Part shown: positions 46,333 through 55,684 of the stretch, one piece after another | How the letters are laid out: each line of letters begins with the position of its first letter | How positions within the stretch are numbered: position 1 is the stretch's first letter | Assembly (NCBI RefSeq): GCF_019956415.1 | Contig: NZ_JAHBDK010000027.1 | Span: 18,834 to 82,833, forward strand | Length of the DNA: 64,000 bases | DNA from: Pseudomonas sp. GL-B-19 | GTDB taxonomy: Bacteria; Pseudomonadota; Gammaproteobacteria; Pseudomonadales; Pseudomonadaceae | Direction: 5' to 3' | Made by a program: the position numbers and the translations under genes | Notes under the pieces: generated by a model | Told to the model about the DNA's origin: nothing | What the model saw: the letters and a program-made list of their open reading frames with translations, nothing else | Database searches by the model: none

Positions 46333-47045
46333 TGCGTTTTAATCCTCCCCTCGAAGAAGGGCGCCTGATCCGTCGTTACAAGCGTTTTCTCGCCGATATC
46401 GAAACCGTTAGCGGCGAGTTGCTGACTATTCATTGTCCCAACACGGGCTCGATGCTCAATTGCCAGGTTGAAGGTGGGCAGGTCTGGTTCAGCCGCTCCA
46501 ATGACCCCAAGCGCAAGTTGCCCGGCACCTGGGAAGTCGGCGAAACCCCTCAAGGGCGCTTGTTTTGCGTCAATACCGGGCGAGCCAATGGATTGATTGA
46601 AGAGGCACTGCGCGCCGGTGTGATCAGTGAGCTGAACGGTTTTACCGAGCTCAAGCGCGAAGTCGCCTATGGGCAGGAAAGCAGCCGAATCGATTTTCGT
46701 CTCGATTACCCCAGCGGCCCGGCTTATGTCGAAGTCAAAAGCGTCACCCTGGGCTTCGACGGTTCTTCGGTGGCCGCGTTTCCCGATGCGGTGACCCAGC
46801 GCGGGGCCAAGCATTTGCGCGAATTGGCGCACTTGGCCCGGGACGGGATTCGTGCGGTTCAGTTGTATTGCGTCAACCTGACCGGCATCGAAGCCGTGCG
46901 TCCTGCAGAAGAAATCGATTCGGCCTACGCGGCGGCCTTGCGTGAGGCCGTGGCGTGCGGGGTCGAGGTGCTGGCCTATGGCGCGCGTTTGACCCATGAG
47001 GAGATGGTGGTTGATCGGCGCCTGGAGGTGCTGCTCAACGGCTAA
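46332..47045 (+). CDS. sfsA: Sugar fermentation stimulation protein SfsA
   Basis: 237 aa, full length. Family blocks [22 protein letters not shown], and the nuclease-like core [10 protein letters not shown] with [19 protein letters not shown]-binding protein of uncertain role; the PD-(D/E)XK-like core suggests nucleic-acid action. Its 3' end overlaps the convergent Rieske gene by 4 bp. Confidence 0.94.
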   Translation: MRFNPPLEEGRLIRRYKRFLADIETVSGELLTIHCPNTGSMLNCQVEGGQVWFSRSNDPKRKLPGTWEVGETPQGRLFCVNTGRANGLIEEALRAGVISELNGFTELKREVAYGQESSRIDFRLDYPSGPAYVEVKSVTLGFDGSSVAAFPDAVTQRGAKHLRELAHLARDGIRAVQLYCVNLTGIEAVRPAEEIDSAYAAALREAVACGVEVLAYGARLTHEEMVVDRRLEVLLNG

Positions 47046-47359
47046 AGGCTGACCCAGATGCCTTGCGCGTCTTCACGGCAGGGCACGGCGGTCAATGATT
47101 GACCGGCGCAGGGGCCGGAAACGCACTCACCGTCTTCGATCAGGAATAGTGCGCCGTGGGTGGCGCACTGGATCAGGCTGTTACTGGGGTCGAGAAAGCT
47201 GTCTGGCGTCCATTCCAGGCCAACCCCGCGGTGCGGGCAGCGATTGACGTAGACGTAGATCTGGCCACCGCGGCGTACGGCAAAGAGCTTCTGCCCTTCG
47301 ATGTCGAAACCGCGACTGCTGGCGTCAGCCAATTCGGCACCAGTGCAAAGAAACTTCAT
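47042..47359 (-). CDS. Rieske [2Fe-2S] small ferredoxin-like protein
   Basis: 105 aa from ATG at 47359 (GAGGATA upstream). Complete Rieske cluster motifs CPHRG (about 41-45) and CATHG (about 65-69) with a longer spacer between. A stand-alone electron-transfer or chaperone-like protein; no partner oxygenase is adjacent. Convergent with sfsA. Confidence 0.9.
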   Translation of the reverse strand: MKFLCTGAELADASSRGFDIEGQKLFAVRRGGQIYVYVNRCPHRGVGLEWTPDSFLDPSNSLIQCATHGALFLIEDGECVSGPCAGQSLTAVPCREDAQGIWVSL

Positions 47360-47398
47360 GTCTATCCTCAAGTGTCTCGTGACCAGAAATGTCCGAGC

Positions 47399-47426
47399 TT
47401 GACGTTCAAATGCAAACAATTATCAA
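47399..47426 (+). promoter_or_regulatory. Candidate promoter of the phuT-remnant/phuUVW operon
   Basis: TTGACG (47399-47404), 16-bp spacer, TATCAA (47421-47426). An AT-rich caattatcaaat stretch covers the -10 and could be a poor Fur box. Weak evidence. Confidence 0.35.
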
Positions 47427-47519
47427 ATGACCGTCTTGCCCGTCGGGCGCAGCTGTCAGAGGCCGAGAATACTTGGCCTGCCATCTCGATGCCTGGGAAA
47501 ACTGTAAAGGAAGCTGTTT

Positions 47520-47792
47520 ATGCGCCCGAGTACCCGCGTTGCTGCGCTCTGTGTCGGACTCTTCGTCAGTCACCACGCCGCAGCGGCAGAATTGCCGCAA
47601 CGTTGGGTAGGGGAAGCGGCGCGTGCCGCGCTGTTCAAGGAAAACCCGATGCTGTCCTCGACCCGCGCGGCGAGGGACGGTCGAGTCGTAGAGCTGGATC
47701 CGACGTTGCTGGTGGGCGGGCTGGGACCACGGTTGCCCGAAAGCCTGAAAGAGCTGTCTGACGGGTTCTTTTATGGCACGGCCGGCCAATGA
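47520..47792 (+). pseudogene. phuT: Heme ABC transporter substrate-binding protein PhuT, internally deleted in frame
   Basis: 90 aa reading frame with AAAGGAAG before the ATG. Residues 1-23 are a normal signal peptide (ending AAAA), and 24-30 (ELPQRWV) match what I recall of the mature start of PhuT. The text then jumps to GEAARAALFKENPMLSSTRAARDG ... LDPTLLVGGLGPRLPESL, which is the extreme C terminus of PhuT. About 200 residues, including the heme-binding lobes, are missing, yet the frame is kept. Family length is about 290-300 aa. ATGA overlap with the permease is intact. The product cannot bind heme as PhuT does. Confidence 0.8.
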
Positions 47793-48826
47793 CCGTCCTG
47801 GTTAAACCTCGTGCACTGTTCATTGGCCTGAGCCTTCTGTGTTTGCTGGCGATCTGGCTGTCGCTGGCACTGGGGCCGGTCAGTTTGCCGTTGCTCGACA
47901 CCTTGCACGCCGCGCTGCGCCTGGTCGGATTGCCGATTGCGCCGGACGGTCTGGAGCAAGCCGAATTGATCGTGGGGCAGATCCGTCTACCGCGAACCTT
48001 GCTGGGCCTGGCGGTGGGCGGCGTGTTGGCGCTGACCGGTGTGGCGATGCAAGGCCTGTTTCGTAACCCGCTGGCGGACCCGGGATTGGTGGGGGTGTCC
48101 AGCGGCGCAGCATTGGGTGCGGCCATCGCGATTGTGGGCGGGTCAATGTTTGGCGGCCTGCCCGAGTCGTTCGGGCCTTATTTGCTGTCGGTATGTGCGT
48201 TTCTCGGTGGCTTGGGGGTGACGGCGCTGGTGTATCGACTGGGCCGACGAAACGGCCAGACGAACGTCGCGACGATGCTGCTGGCCGGTATCGCATTGAC
48301 CGCTCTGGCGGGTTCGGCGGTGGGGTTGTTCACCTATCTGGCTGACGACGCGACCCTGCGTACGCTGACGTTCTGGAATTTGGGCAGCCTCAATGGCGCC
48401 AGTTACGCGCGACTCTGGCCATTGCTGGTGGTGAGTGCGGGCGTGGCGCTGTGGATGCCGCGTCGAGCCAAGGCCTTGAATGCTTTGTTGCTGGGGGAGT
48501 CGGAGGCCGGTCACCTGGGCATTAACGTCGAGGGGCTCAAGCGCGAATTGGTGTTCTGCACAGCGCTGGGGGTTGGCGCGGCGGTGGCGGCGGCGGGGAT
48601 GATCGGATTTGTCGGGCTGGTGGTGCCGCACCTCGTGCGTTTGCTGGCCGGTCCCGATCATCGAGTTTTGTTGCCCGCCTCGGTTCTGGCAGGTGCGAGT
48701 CTTCTGTTGTTTGCCGATCTGGTGGCGCGACTGGCGCTAGCGCCCGCCGAACTACCGATCGGCATCGTCACGGCCTTTATCGGTGCGCCGTTTTTCCTGT
48801 TCTTGTTGCTCCGGAGGCGCGCCTGA
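47789..48826 (+). CDS. phuU: Heme ABC transporter permease (FecCD/BtuC family)
   Basis: 345 aa, about nine to ten transmembrane helices. FecCD signatures: [44 protein letters not shown] (about 65-108) and [20 protein letters not shown] (about 271-290). Start overlaps the deleted phuT, end shares one base with the ATPase gene. Sequence itself shows no damage. Confidence 0.92.
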   Translation: MTVLVKPRALFIGLSLLCLLAIWLSLALGPVSLPLLDTLHAALRLVGLPIAPDGLEQAELIVGQIRLPRTLLGLAVGGVLALTGVAMQGLFRNPLADPGLVGVSSGAALGAAIAIVGGSMFGGLPESFGPYLLSVCAFLGGLGVTALVYRLGRRNGQTNVATMLLAGIALTALAGSAVGLFTYLADDATLRTLTFWNLGSLNGASYARLWPLLVVSAGVALWMPRRAKALNALLLGESEAGHLGINVEGLKRELVFCTALGVGAAVAAAGMIGFVGLVVPHLVRLLAGPDHRVLLPASVLAGASLLLFADLVARLALAPAELPIGIVTAFIGAPFFLFLLLRRRA

Positions 48827-49593
48827 TGTTGCGCACGCAGAACCTGCAAATCCGTCGCGGCGCCAAGACTGTGCTGACGGACATCACGCTTGAGCTCCTG
48901 CCTGGCGAAGTGCTTGGCGTGCTCGGCCCCAATGGCGCCGGCAAAAGTACTTTGCTGAGTGCCTTGTGCGGCGAATTGCACGCCCATCAGGGAAGCGTCT
49001 GGCTCGATGATCGCGAGTTGCGTCACTGGGCCGCCGCGTTGCGCGCGCAACGTCTGGCGGTGCTGCCGCAGGTGTCGACCCTGGACTTTGCCTTTCGCGT
49101 CGAAGAAGTGGTGGGTATGGGGCGTTTGCCCCATCAAAGCGGTCGGGTGCGCGATGACGAGATTGTCGCTGCCGCGTTGCACGCCGCCGATGCCGGACAC
49201 CTGAGTGGTCGCAGCTATCTGGCGTTGTCCGGCGGCGAGCGTCAGCGGGTGCATCTGGCCCGGGTGCTGGCGCAGCTCTGGCCGGGCGAGGCGGGGCAGA
49301 CGCTGTTGCTCGATGAGCCGACCTCGATGCTCGACCCGCTGCATCAGCACACCACGCTGCAAGCGGTGCGCGAATTTGCCGATCGTGGCGCGGCCGTGTT
49401 GGTCATCTTGCATGATCTGAACCTGGCGGCGCGTTATTGTGATCGTCTGTTACTGCTTGAGGGTGGGCGTCCGGTGGCACTGGATACGCCGGAACAGGTC
49501 CTGAAACCCGAGCCGCTCAAAGCCGTGTTCGGGCTGGAAGTATTGGTCCAGCAGCATCCGGAGCGTGGGCATCCGCTGATCATCGCCCGCTGA
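48826..49593 (+). CDS. phuV: Heme ABC transporter ATP-binding protein
   Basis: 255 aa. Walker [10 protein letters not shown] (about 36-44), Q-loop LPQVSTL, signature LSGGERQRV, Walker [12 protein letters not shown] and H-loop ILHDLNLA all intact. Typical HmuV/PhuV. In operon with the permease and followed 20 bp later by the ChaN-type lipoprotein gene. Confidence 0.93.
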   Translation: MLRTQNLQIRRGAKTVLTDITLELLPGEVLGVLGPNGAGKSTLLSALCGELHAHQGSVWLDDRELRHWAAALRAQRLAVLPQVSTLDFAFRVEEVVGMGRLPHQSGRVRDDEIVAAALHAADAGHLSGRSYLALSGGERQRVHLARVLAQLWPGEAGQTLLLDEPTSMLDPLHQHTTLQAVREFADRGAAVLVILHDLNLAARYCDRLLLLEGGRPVALDTPEQVLKPEPLKAVFGLEVLVQQHPERGHPLIIAR

Positions 49594-49613
49594 TACTTTT
49601 CATCGAGGTGAAC

Positions 49614-50465
49614 ATGCGTGGAATTTTACTGTTGGCCGTACTGCTGTTGAGTGCCTGCCAGCATGTCTCGGAGCCACCGCCGGTCAGCGCTGACATTCGG
49701 GACCTGAGTACGGGTGAAACTCTGACGGCGCAGGAACTGATCGAACGACTTGCCAAGCCTTCGCGGCTGATCGTCGGTGAGCAGCATGACAATCACGATC
49801 ACCACCAACTGCAACTGTGGTTGCTGCAGTCGCTGGGTGAGCGGCGGCCACAAGGCAGTTTGCTCCTGGAAATGCTTACGCCCGATCAACAACAGCGCGT
49901 CGATGATGTTCGTCATGCCTCGACACCACCGGAAAACTTGCCTGCTGCTTTGGCTTGGCAGGAGGGTTGGGACTGGGACCTGTACGGGCCGATCGTACGT
50001 TTCGCGCTGACTCAGCCTTATCCGCTGCTCGCGGCCAATCTGGATAACCTCGAGGTTCGTGCGGTCTACGCCAAACCGCCGGCATTGAGCGGTTCGCGGT
50101 CCAATGCAGCGTCGGTCAAAGAAGTGTTGCTGGCACAGATCAGCGACTCCCATTGCGGCTTGCTGCCCACTTCACAAATGCCCGCCATGTTGGCGGTCCA
50201 GCAGCAACGAGATCGGCGAATGGCTGAGCGTTTGCTGGCAGCCCCGACGCCCTCACTACTGTTTGCCGGTGCCTATCACGCGCGCAAGGACGTTGGCGTG
50301 CCGATCCATGTGCTGGATTTGGGCCAGGCCCAAGCGCCGACGGTATTGATGCTGGCAGAGCAGGGGGCCGTGGTAACAGCAGCAATGGCCGATTACGTCT
50401 GGTACACCCCCGCTTCACCGCCTCAGGATTATTGCGCGCAGATGCGTCAGCAGTTCGGCAAATAA
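49614..50465 (+). CDS. phuW: ChaN-family heme-associated lipoprotein (PhuW-like)
   Basis: 283 aa from ATG at 49614 (GAGGTGA upstream). Lipoprotein signal MRGILLLAVLLLSAC with Cys15 as the lipid site. ChaN/Tiki-like core: IVGEQHDNHDHHQLQ near 53-67 and LLEMLTPDQQ, with the C-terminal FAGAYHARKDVG. ChaN of Campylobacter binds heme. It corresponds by position to phuW, last gene of the P. aeruginosa phu operon. Convergent with prrF. Confidence 0.85.
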   Translation: MRGILLLAVLLLSACQHVSEPPPVSADIRDLSTGETLTAQELIERLAKPSRLIVGEQHDNHDHHQLQLWLLQSLGERRPQGSLLLEMLTPDQQQRVDDVRHASTPPENLPAALAWQEGWDWDLYGPIVRFALTQPYPLLAANLDNLEVRAVYAKPPALSGSRSNAASVKEVLLAQISDSHCGLLPTSQMPAMLAVQQQRDRRMAERLLAAPTPSLLFAGAYHARKDVGVPIHVLDLGQAQAPTVLMLAEQGAVVTAAMADYVWYTPASPPQDYCAQMRQQFGK

Positions 50466-50485
50466 CGTTCGGGTTTTTCACGGGC

Positions 50486-50596
50486 AAAAAAAACCCGGCA
50501 AGAGCCGGGTCAAATAACCGTGATTAGCCTGATGAGGAGATATCTGAGAGTCCGAACCAAGGGCTTTTCAAATATCGACCAGTCTCGCGACCAGTT
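50486..50596 (-). ncRNA. prrF: PrrF iron-responsive small RNA (single copy)
   Basis: About 111 nt on the minus strand. It starts AACTGGTCGCGAGAC, carries the conserved PrrF core (ctcctcatcaggctaatcac, read on the minus strand) that pairs with mRNAs of iron-using enzymes, and ends with the terminator acccggctcttgccgggttt. Position next to the phu genes matches prrF1/prrF2 of P. aeruginosa, but here only one copy is present instead of a tandem pair. Confidence 0.88.
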
Positions 50597-50598
50597 GT

Positions 50599-50617
50599 GA
50601 TAATCATATCGATTCTC
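50599..50617 (-). promoter_or_regulatory. Fur box over the prrF promoter
   Basis: 19-bp stretch beginning GATAATCATATC on the plus strand matches the Fur consensus at 14 of 19 positions. It covers the prrF -10 box, so iron-loaded Fur would block transcription. Confidence 0.75.
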
Positions 50618-50630
50618 ATTACCATGTCAA
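50603..50630 (-). promoter_or_regulatory. Sigma-70 promoter of prrF
   Basis: On the minus strand TTGACA (50630-50625), 16-bp spacer, TATGAT (50608-50603), with the predicted start near 50596. A 16-bp inverted repeat (ctcagt-aatc-actgag, 50679-50694) lies about 50 bp further upstream. Confidence 0.82.
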
Positions 50631-50723
50631 CCGCTGTTTTTTGATTTCTTTTAAATGCATCGTCAACCTGTTTCAAAACTCAGTAATCACTGAGTAATCA
50701 CGGCGCCTGGCGAAATCAATGCC

Positions 50724-50996
50724 TCAAGCCTTGTGGCGGGACGAAATCGCTTCCAGTTGTTTGTTCAAGTCTTCTTTGCGCTCGGCTGGAATGTCGTTCC
50801 AGTGCACATCCATCAATGCGCCTTCGATTGCATACAACAACACCTTGGACGCCCGAAACCCGCGAGTACGCACGGCCCGATACGCATCCACCGCCCCAAG
50901 GCGACGCAAATCCGAGGCGCTGTGGATACCCACGGCATGCAGCCACTGCGCCGACGTCTTGCCAAGATTCTTCAGGTGTTGCAGCTCATCATTCAT
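50724..50996 (-). CDS. TfoX/Sxy C-terminal-domain family protein
   Basis: 90 aa. A single helix-hairpin-type TfoX C-terminal domain is visible (LKNLGKTSAQWLHAVGIHSASDLRRLGAVDAYRAVR). The N-terminal TfoX domain of Sxy is missing, as in many such stand-alone proteins. A link to competence is not implied. Confidence 0.85.
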   Translation of the reverse strand: MNDELQHLKNLGKTSAQWLHAVGIHSASDLRRLGAVDAYRAVRTRGFRASKVLLYAIEGALMDVHWNDIPAERKEDLNKQLEAISSRHKA

Positions 50997-51184
50997 CGAG
51001 CCTCCTTGCGACGGCCGAACGGCGTGTGTGCGAACTTCTCAGGAGTGTAGCCATCAGTAGGAAAAGCGTGATTGTTTGGTTGATTTCGACGTAAAAGCTT
51101 CTAAGAAGCAAACTCAACTTGGGTGAATTTCGGCGAACGCAATGGGGTGGGTACTGGAAGTCTAGCTGTCGGGAGCAAACACGG

Positions 51185-51213
51185 AGTCCAGCGCAAAGCG
51201 GGGGCGCTGGACT
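51185..51213. other. Perfect 10-bp stem-loop
   Basis: agtccagcgc/gcgctggact around a 9-nt loop (aaagcgggg), 20 bp past the stop of the minus-strand pentapeptide gene. There is no proper T-run on either strand, so it may be a weak terminator or an RNA-end protecting hairpin. The rest of 50997-51233 shows nothing. Confidence 0.5.
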
Positions 51214-51233
51214 TGTCAGGTAACACGTCGTTT

Positions 51234-51578
51234 TTAGCGAGTGCGATAACGCAGGCGAGTGCCGAAGTTCATCGACATCAAGATCTCATCTGCGCTCAGC
51301 TCTGGCGGGAAGTACGCGCCGGAGATCTGTGCGTGGGCAAGGCTGGCACCTTCGAGGGATGCGTTGCGAAAGTCGATGCCGCGCAAGTCCGCGGAACGGA
51401 AATAGGCATCGGTAAAGTCGACGCCATCAGCGTTTAGCTCGCGCAAGTCCAAGCCGCGGAAATCGCCACCGACCATGTCGATAGGTCCGTCTTTGGGCCG
51501 TTCGTTGTTGAAGCCTGTGATGTCGTCTTTGTGCAGCAAGGCATACAGCTGGGTGTCGAGAAATTTGGGCTGGCTCAT
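51234..51578 (-). CDS. Pentapeptide repeat protein
   Basis: 114 aa. Six to seven A(D/N)LxX-type pentapeptides in residues 35-90 (for example GDFRG LDLRE LNADG VDFTD AYFRS ADLRG IDFRN ASLEG ASLAH AQISG), which should form a short right-handed quadrilateral helix. Too short for a Qnr-type gyrase mimic. Function unknown. Confidence 0.85.
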   Translation of the reverse strand: MSQPKFLDTQLYALLHKDDITGFNNERPKDGPIDMVGGDFRGLDLRELNADGVDFTDAYFRSADLRGIDFRNASLEGASLAHAQISGAYFPPELSADEILMSMNFGTRLRYRTR

Positions 51579-51668
51579 GTCGCATCACCTGATGGTTTTA
51601 TGACGCCAGTGTAGTGCCACTATTTGACAGCCGTGAAGCCAGTGGAGGCTTCACGGCTGAAAATAGTT

Positions 51669-53225
51669 TTACAGGCCTGGCATGCGTTGACGAATTTGCG
51701 CAACGACCGTGTCGAGGGTCCCGCTTTCATTGGTCTGGACACGCTTGCTGCACAGAATCTCTGCTGGCGTCAGCGGTTCACGATTGGCTTGCTGGGTTTG
51801 GATAACGGCCAGGTTGGCGTCGGATGGATCCTTGTTGTCTGCCTGGCGCAGGGCCAGCCAGCTCTCGATTACGGCTTGCGGTGCATTGCAATCGAGGATC
51901 AGGAACGGTGCACCGGTGGCCTCGGCGATTTTTGCCGCGCCGTCGCGCTGGTCGCGCTTGAGGTAAGTGGCATCGATCACCACCGGGAAACCGGCACGCA
52001 GGATAACTCCGGCAATCTCATGCAGACGGCTGTAGGTGGCGGTGCTGGCGTCGGCACTATAAATGCCGGCCTGCGGGTCATTCGGTACGGTTTGTTCGCC
52101 GAACAGACGCTTGCGTTCTACATCCGAGCGAAGGCGAATGGCGCCCAGTGCTTCGACCAGACGCATGGCGACGTGGCTCTTGCCGACGGCGGACACGCCG
52201 TGGGTAATCGCCATGAAACGCGAAGGAATGGTGCTGTAGCTTTCCGCGAGGTTGGCGTAGTTGCGGTACTGGCGCAGGGTCGTGGCGCGCTGTACCGGAT
52301 CGGCTTCGGCCGGCATGCTGAACAGGCTGACCTTGGCGCGAACCAGTGCGCGGTAGGCTTTATAGAAGTTCAGCAGTTCAAGGCCCTGATAATCGCCGGT
52401 CAGCTCCAGGTATTGGCTGACGAAACGGCGCGCGAGGCACTTCAGACCACGGTCTTCCAGGTCCATCGCCAGGAAGCCGGTGTCGGCGTAGACGTCGGTG
52501 AAGCGGAACGGTTCGTTGAACTCGATGCAGTCGAAGATCACGACCTTGTCATCGATCACGGTGGCGTTACCCAGGTGGATATCACCGTGGCATTCACGAA
52601 TGAAACCCTCGGCCTTGCGCTGGGCGAACAGTGGCTTGAGACGTTCGAAGCTGCTTTCGGCCCAAGCTTGCAAGGCATCGAGTTGTAGCAGATCGGCCTT
52701 GTCGCTGAGGAACGGACGGATCTGTTCGAAGTTCTGACGCACGGGCGCCATGACGCTGTCGGGGGTGCCAGCTTCGTGTTCGGCAGGGACTTTCGGCGCA
52801 TTGAGATGGAATTGAGCGATCTGCGCAGCCATCTCGTCGATGTGCGCGGTGGTCAGTTCGCCATTGGCCTGCAGGGTGCTGAGCAGCTGGCTTTGTGGGA
52901 ATTGACGCATTTTCAGGGCGAAATCGACGACCGGACCTTCACCGCCCAGTTGTGGTGCTTCGGCACTGCCGGTGATTGGCAACACTTCCAGGTATAAATC
53001 GTTGGTCAGGCGCTGGTTCAATCGCAGTTCTTCACCGCAGAAGTGCTCGCGGGCGTCGAGGCTGGAGAAGTCGAGGAAGCCGAAATTCACTGGCTTCTTC
53101 ACTTTATAAGCAAAGGGGCCTGTGAGGATGACCCAGGAAATATGGGTTTCGATGACCTGGAACCCGTCTACCGGATGCGGGTAGAGGGCCGGGTTTTGCA
53201 GAGCGGCGATCAGGGACTGGCTCAC
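51669..53225 (-). CDS. Fused aminoglycoside-phosphotransferase-like / AAA ATPase protein
   Basis: 518 aa from GTG at 53225 with GAAGGATC upstream; the reading frame extends further 5' but that part overlaps the mrcB promoter side. Domain 1 (about 1-310) is an APH-like kinase with CHGDIHLGN and IIFDC-type loop (VIFDCIEFNEPFR). Domain 2 (about 335-518) is a P-loop nucleotide kinase with GVSAVGKS (about 345-352) and later DATYLKRDQRD. Known as a conserved bifunctional protein beside mrcB; the substrate is unknown. Confidence 0.88.
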   Translation of the reverse strand: MSQSLIAALQNPALYPHPVDGFQVIETHISWVILTGPFAYKVKKPVNFGFLDFSSLDAREHFCGEELRLNQRLTNDLYLEVLPITGSAEAPQLGGEGPVVDFALKMRQFPQSQLLSTLQANGELTTAHIDEMAAQIAQFHLNAPKVPAEHEAGTPDSVMAPVRQNFEQIRPFLSDKADLLQLDALQAWAESSFERLKPLFAQRKAEGFIRECHGDIHLGNATVIDDKVVIFDCIEFNEPFRFTDVYADTGFLAMDLEDRGLKCLARRFVSQYLELTGDYQGLELLNFYKAYRALVRAKVSLFSMPAEADPVQRATTLRQYRNYANLAESYSTIPSRFMAITHGVSAVGKSHVAMRLVEALGAIRLRSDVERKRLFGEQTVPNDPQAGIYSADASTATYSRLHEIAGVILRAGFPVVIDATYLKRDQRDGAAKIAEATGAPFLILDCNAPQAVIESWLALRQADNKDPSDANLAVIQTQQANREPLTPAEILCSKRVQTNESGTLDTVVAQIRQRMPGL

Positions 53226-53343
53226 AGGCGATCCTTCAGAGTCTGGGAAAAATTCAAGGCCGCCATTATGGCCGCAAGTCCGCCTGACGCAAACCTTGGA
53301 GGGCGCCTGTTGAGTATGAATAAAGTGCGTATAATCCGCCGCC

Positions 53344-55668
53344 ATGACTCGTACTCGATCCCCCCGCACTCCAAAAAAACCACCTTCCAGGGGCCTGAGC
53401 CCGTGGCTGGGCTGGGCCCTTAAACTCAGTCTGGTCGGCCTCGTCGTGCTCGCCGGATTCGCGGTTTACCTCGACGCTATCGTCCAGGAAAAATTCTCCG
53501 GCAAGCGCTGGACTATCCCGGCCAAGGTGTATGCGCGCCCGCTTGAGCTGTTCACCGGCCAGAAGCTGAGCAAGGATGACTTCCTCACAGAGCTTGACGC
53601 TTTGGGCTACCGACGTGAAAGCGTGAGCAACGGCCCGGGCGCTGCGTCGGTCAACGGCAATACCGTCGATTTGAACACCCGTGGCTTCCAGTTCTATGAA
53701 GGCCTGGAAAAGCCCCAGCCCGTGCGCGTACGGTTCTCCGGTGACTATGTAGCGGAGCTCTCGGCGACCGACGGTTCGAAGCTTTCGGTAGTGCGGCTGG
53801 AGCCGCTGATGATCGGCGGGATTTACCCGAAAAACCTGGAAGACCGCATCCTGATCAAACTCGATCAGGTGCCGCCTTATCTGCTGGAAACCCTGGTTGC
53901 CGTGGAAGACCGGGATTTCTATAGCCACTGGGGCGTGTCACCCAAGTCGATTGTCCGAGCCGTCTACGTCAACACCTCTGGCGGCAAGATGACCCAGGGC
54001 GGCAGTACGCTGACACAACAGTTGGTCAAGAACTTCTACCTGACCAGTGAACGCAGCCTGTCGCGCAAACTCACCGAAGCCATGATGGCGATGTTGCTTG
54101 AGCTGCATTACGACAAACGAGAAATTCTTGAGGCTTACCTCAATGAAGTGTTCGTCGGTCAGGACGGTCAGCGCGCGGTTCACGGTTTCGGTCTGGCCAG
54201 CCAGTTCTTCTTCGGGCAGCCGTTGTCCGAACTGAAACTGCATCAAGTTGCCATGTTGGTGGGGATGGTCAAGGGGCCATCCTATTACAACCCACGTCGC
54301 AATCCTGAGCGAGCGCTGGAGCGACGCAATCTGGTACTCGATGTCCTTGAACAACAAGGCGTCGCCACCGCTGAGCAGGTCGCTGCCGCGAAGAAAATGC
54401 CACTGGGTGTGACAACCCGCGGCAAGCTGGCCGACAGTTCGTTCCCGGGCTTTATCGATCTGGTTAAACGCCAGTTGCGCGAAGACTACCGCGACGAAGA
54501 CTTGACCGAAGAAGGGCTGCGGATCTTCACCAGCTTCGACCCGATTCTGCAAATGAAAGCCGAAGCCTCCGTCAACGACACCTTCAAGCGTCTGTCCGGT
54601 CGCAAGGGTTCCGATGAAGTTGAAGCGGCCATGGTCGTGACCAACCCGGAAACCGGTGAGGTCCAGGCCATGATCGGCAGCCGTCAGGCCAGTTTTGCCG
54701 GTTTCAACCGTGCACTGGACGCGGTACGCCCCATCGGTTCGTTGATCAAGCCGGCGGTCTATCTGACGGCTCTTGAAAAACCCACTCAATACACTCTGAC
54801 CAGCTGGCTGTCGGACGAATCCTTCTCGGTCAAAGGCGCGGATGGTCAGGTCTGGAAACCGCAGAACTACGATCACCGTTCCCACGGTACGGTTTTCCTG
54901 TATCAGGGGCTGGCGCATTCCTACAACCTGTCGACCGCGCGTCTCGGCTTGGCAATGGGTGTACCGAATGTCCTCAAAACCCTGGCTCGCTTGGGCGTGA
55001 CTCGCGAATTTCCGGCGTTCCCGTCGATGTTGCTGGGCGCAGGTGGCATGACGCCGATTGAAGTGGCGACCATGTACCAGACCCTCGCCAACGGTGGTTT
55101 CAATACGCCGATGCGTGGGATTCGTAGCGTATTGACCGCCGAAGGCGAACCGCTCAAGCGCTATCCGTTCCAGATCGAGCAGCGTTTTGACCCAGCGTCC
55201 ATTTACCTGATCCAGAGCGCCATGCAGCGGGTCATGCGTGAAGGTACCGGCAGTTCGGTTTATAACGTGTTGCCCAAGACCCTGACCCTGGCCGGCAAGA
55301 CCGGTACCAGTAACGATTCCCGGGACAGCTGGTTCGCCGGGTTCAGTCAGGACTTGCTGGCGGTGGTCTGGCTGGGCCGCGATGACAACGGCAAGACGCC
55401 GTTTACGGGTGCCACCGGTGCCCTGCAGGTCTGGACCAGTTTCATGCGTAAGGCCGATCCGCTGCCGCTGGACATGCCGCAGCCGGACAACGTAGTTCAA
55501 GCCTGGGTCGATTCGCGTACCGGGCAAGGCTCCGATGCGGGCTGCCCAGGCGCTGTACAGATGCCGTATATTCGCGGCAGCGAACCACCTCCCGGTGCGG
55601 CTTGTGGTGGCGAAGGCCCTGCTTCCGGTGAAACGGTGATGGATTGGGTCAAGGGCTGGATGAATTAA
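53344..55668 (+). CDS. mrcB: Penicillin-binding protein 1B
   Basis: Bifunctional peptidoglycan glycosyltransferase/transpeptidase, inner membrane with a large periplasmic part. 774 aa. One transmembrane helix (about 22-45), UB2H-type domain (about 60-145), glycosyltransferase with EDRDFYSHWGVSP (catalytic Glu about 187) and TQGGSTLTQQLVKNFYL. The transpeptidase has SLIK (Ser about 465), SYNLS and KTGT (about 651). Followed 16 bp later by its lipoprotein activator. Confidence 0.97.
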   Translation: MTRTRSPRTPKKPPSRGLSPWLGWALKLSLVGLVVLAGFAVYLDAIVQEKFSGKRWTIPAKVYARPLELFTGQKLSKDDFLTELDALGYRRESVSNGPGAASVNGNTVDLNTRGFQFYEGLEKPQPVRVRFSGDYVAELSATDGSKLSVVRLEPLMIGGIYPKNLEDRILIKLDQVPPYLLETLVAVEDRDFYSHWGVSPKSIVRAVYVNTSGGKMTQGGSTLTQQLVKNFYLTSERSLSRKLTEAMMAMLLELHYDKREILEAYLNEVFVGQDGQRAVHGFGLASQFFFGQPLSELKLHQVAMLVGMVKGPSYYNPRRNPERALERRNLVLDVLEQQGVATAEQVAAAKKMPLGVTTRGKLADSSFPGFIDLVKRQLREDYRDEDLTEEGLRIFTSFDPILQMKAEASVNDTFKRLSGRKGSDEVEAAMVVTNPETGEVQAMIGSRQASFAGFNRALDAVRPIGSLIKPAVYLTALEKPTQYTLTSWLSDESFSVKGADGQVWKPQNYDHRSHGTVFLYQGLAHSYNLSTARLGLAMGVPNVLKTLARLGVTREFPAFPSMLLGAGGMTPIEVATMYQTLANGGFNTPMRGIRSVLTAEGEPLKRYPFQIEQRFDPASIYLIQSAMQRVMREGTGSSVYNVLPKTLTLAGKTGTSNDSRDSWFAGFSQDLLAVVWLGRDDNGKTPFTGATGALQVWTSFMRKADPLPLDMPQPDNVVQAWVDSRTGQGSDAGCPGAVQMPYIRGSEPPPGAACGGEGPASGETVMDWVKGWMN

Positions 55669-55684
55669 GCAAAGAGGGATTCAA

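Noticed and set aside
53938..55527. 529-aa open frame opposite mrcB
   Set aside because: Shadow of the PBP1b gene; no domain, and it shares the same wobble-driven composition as other antisense frames here.
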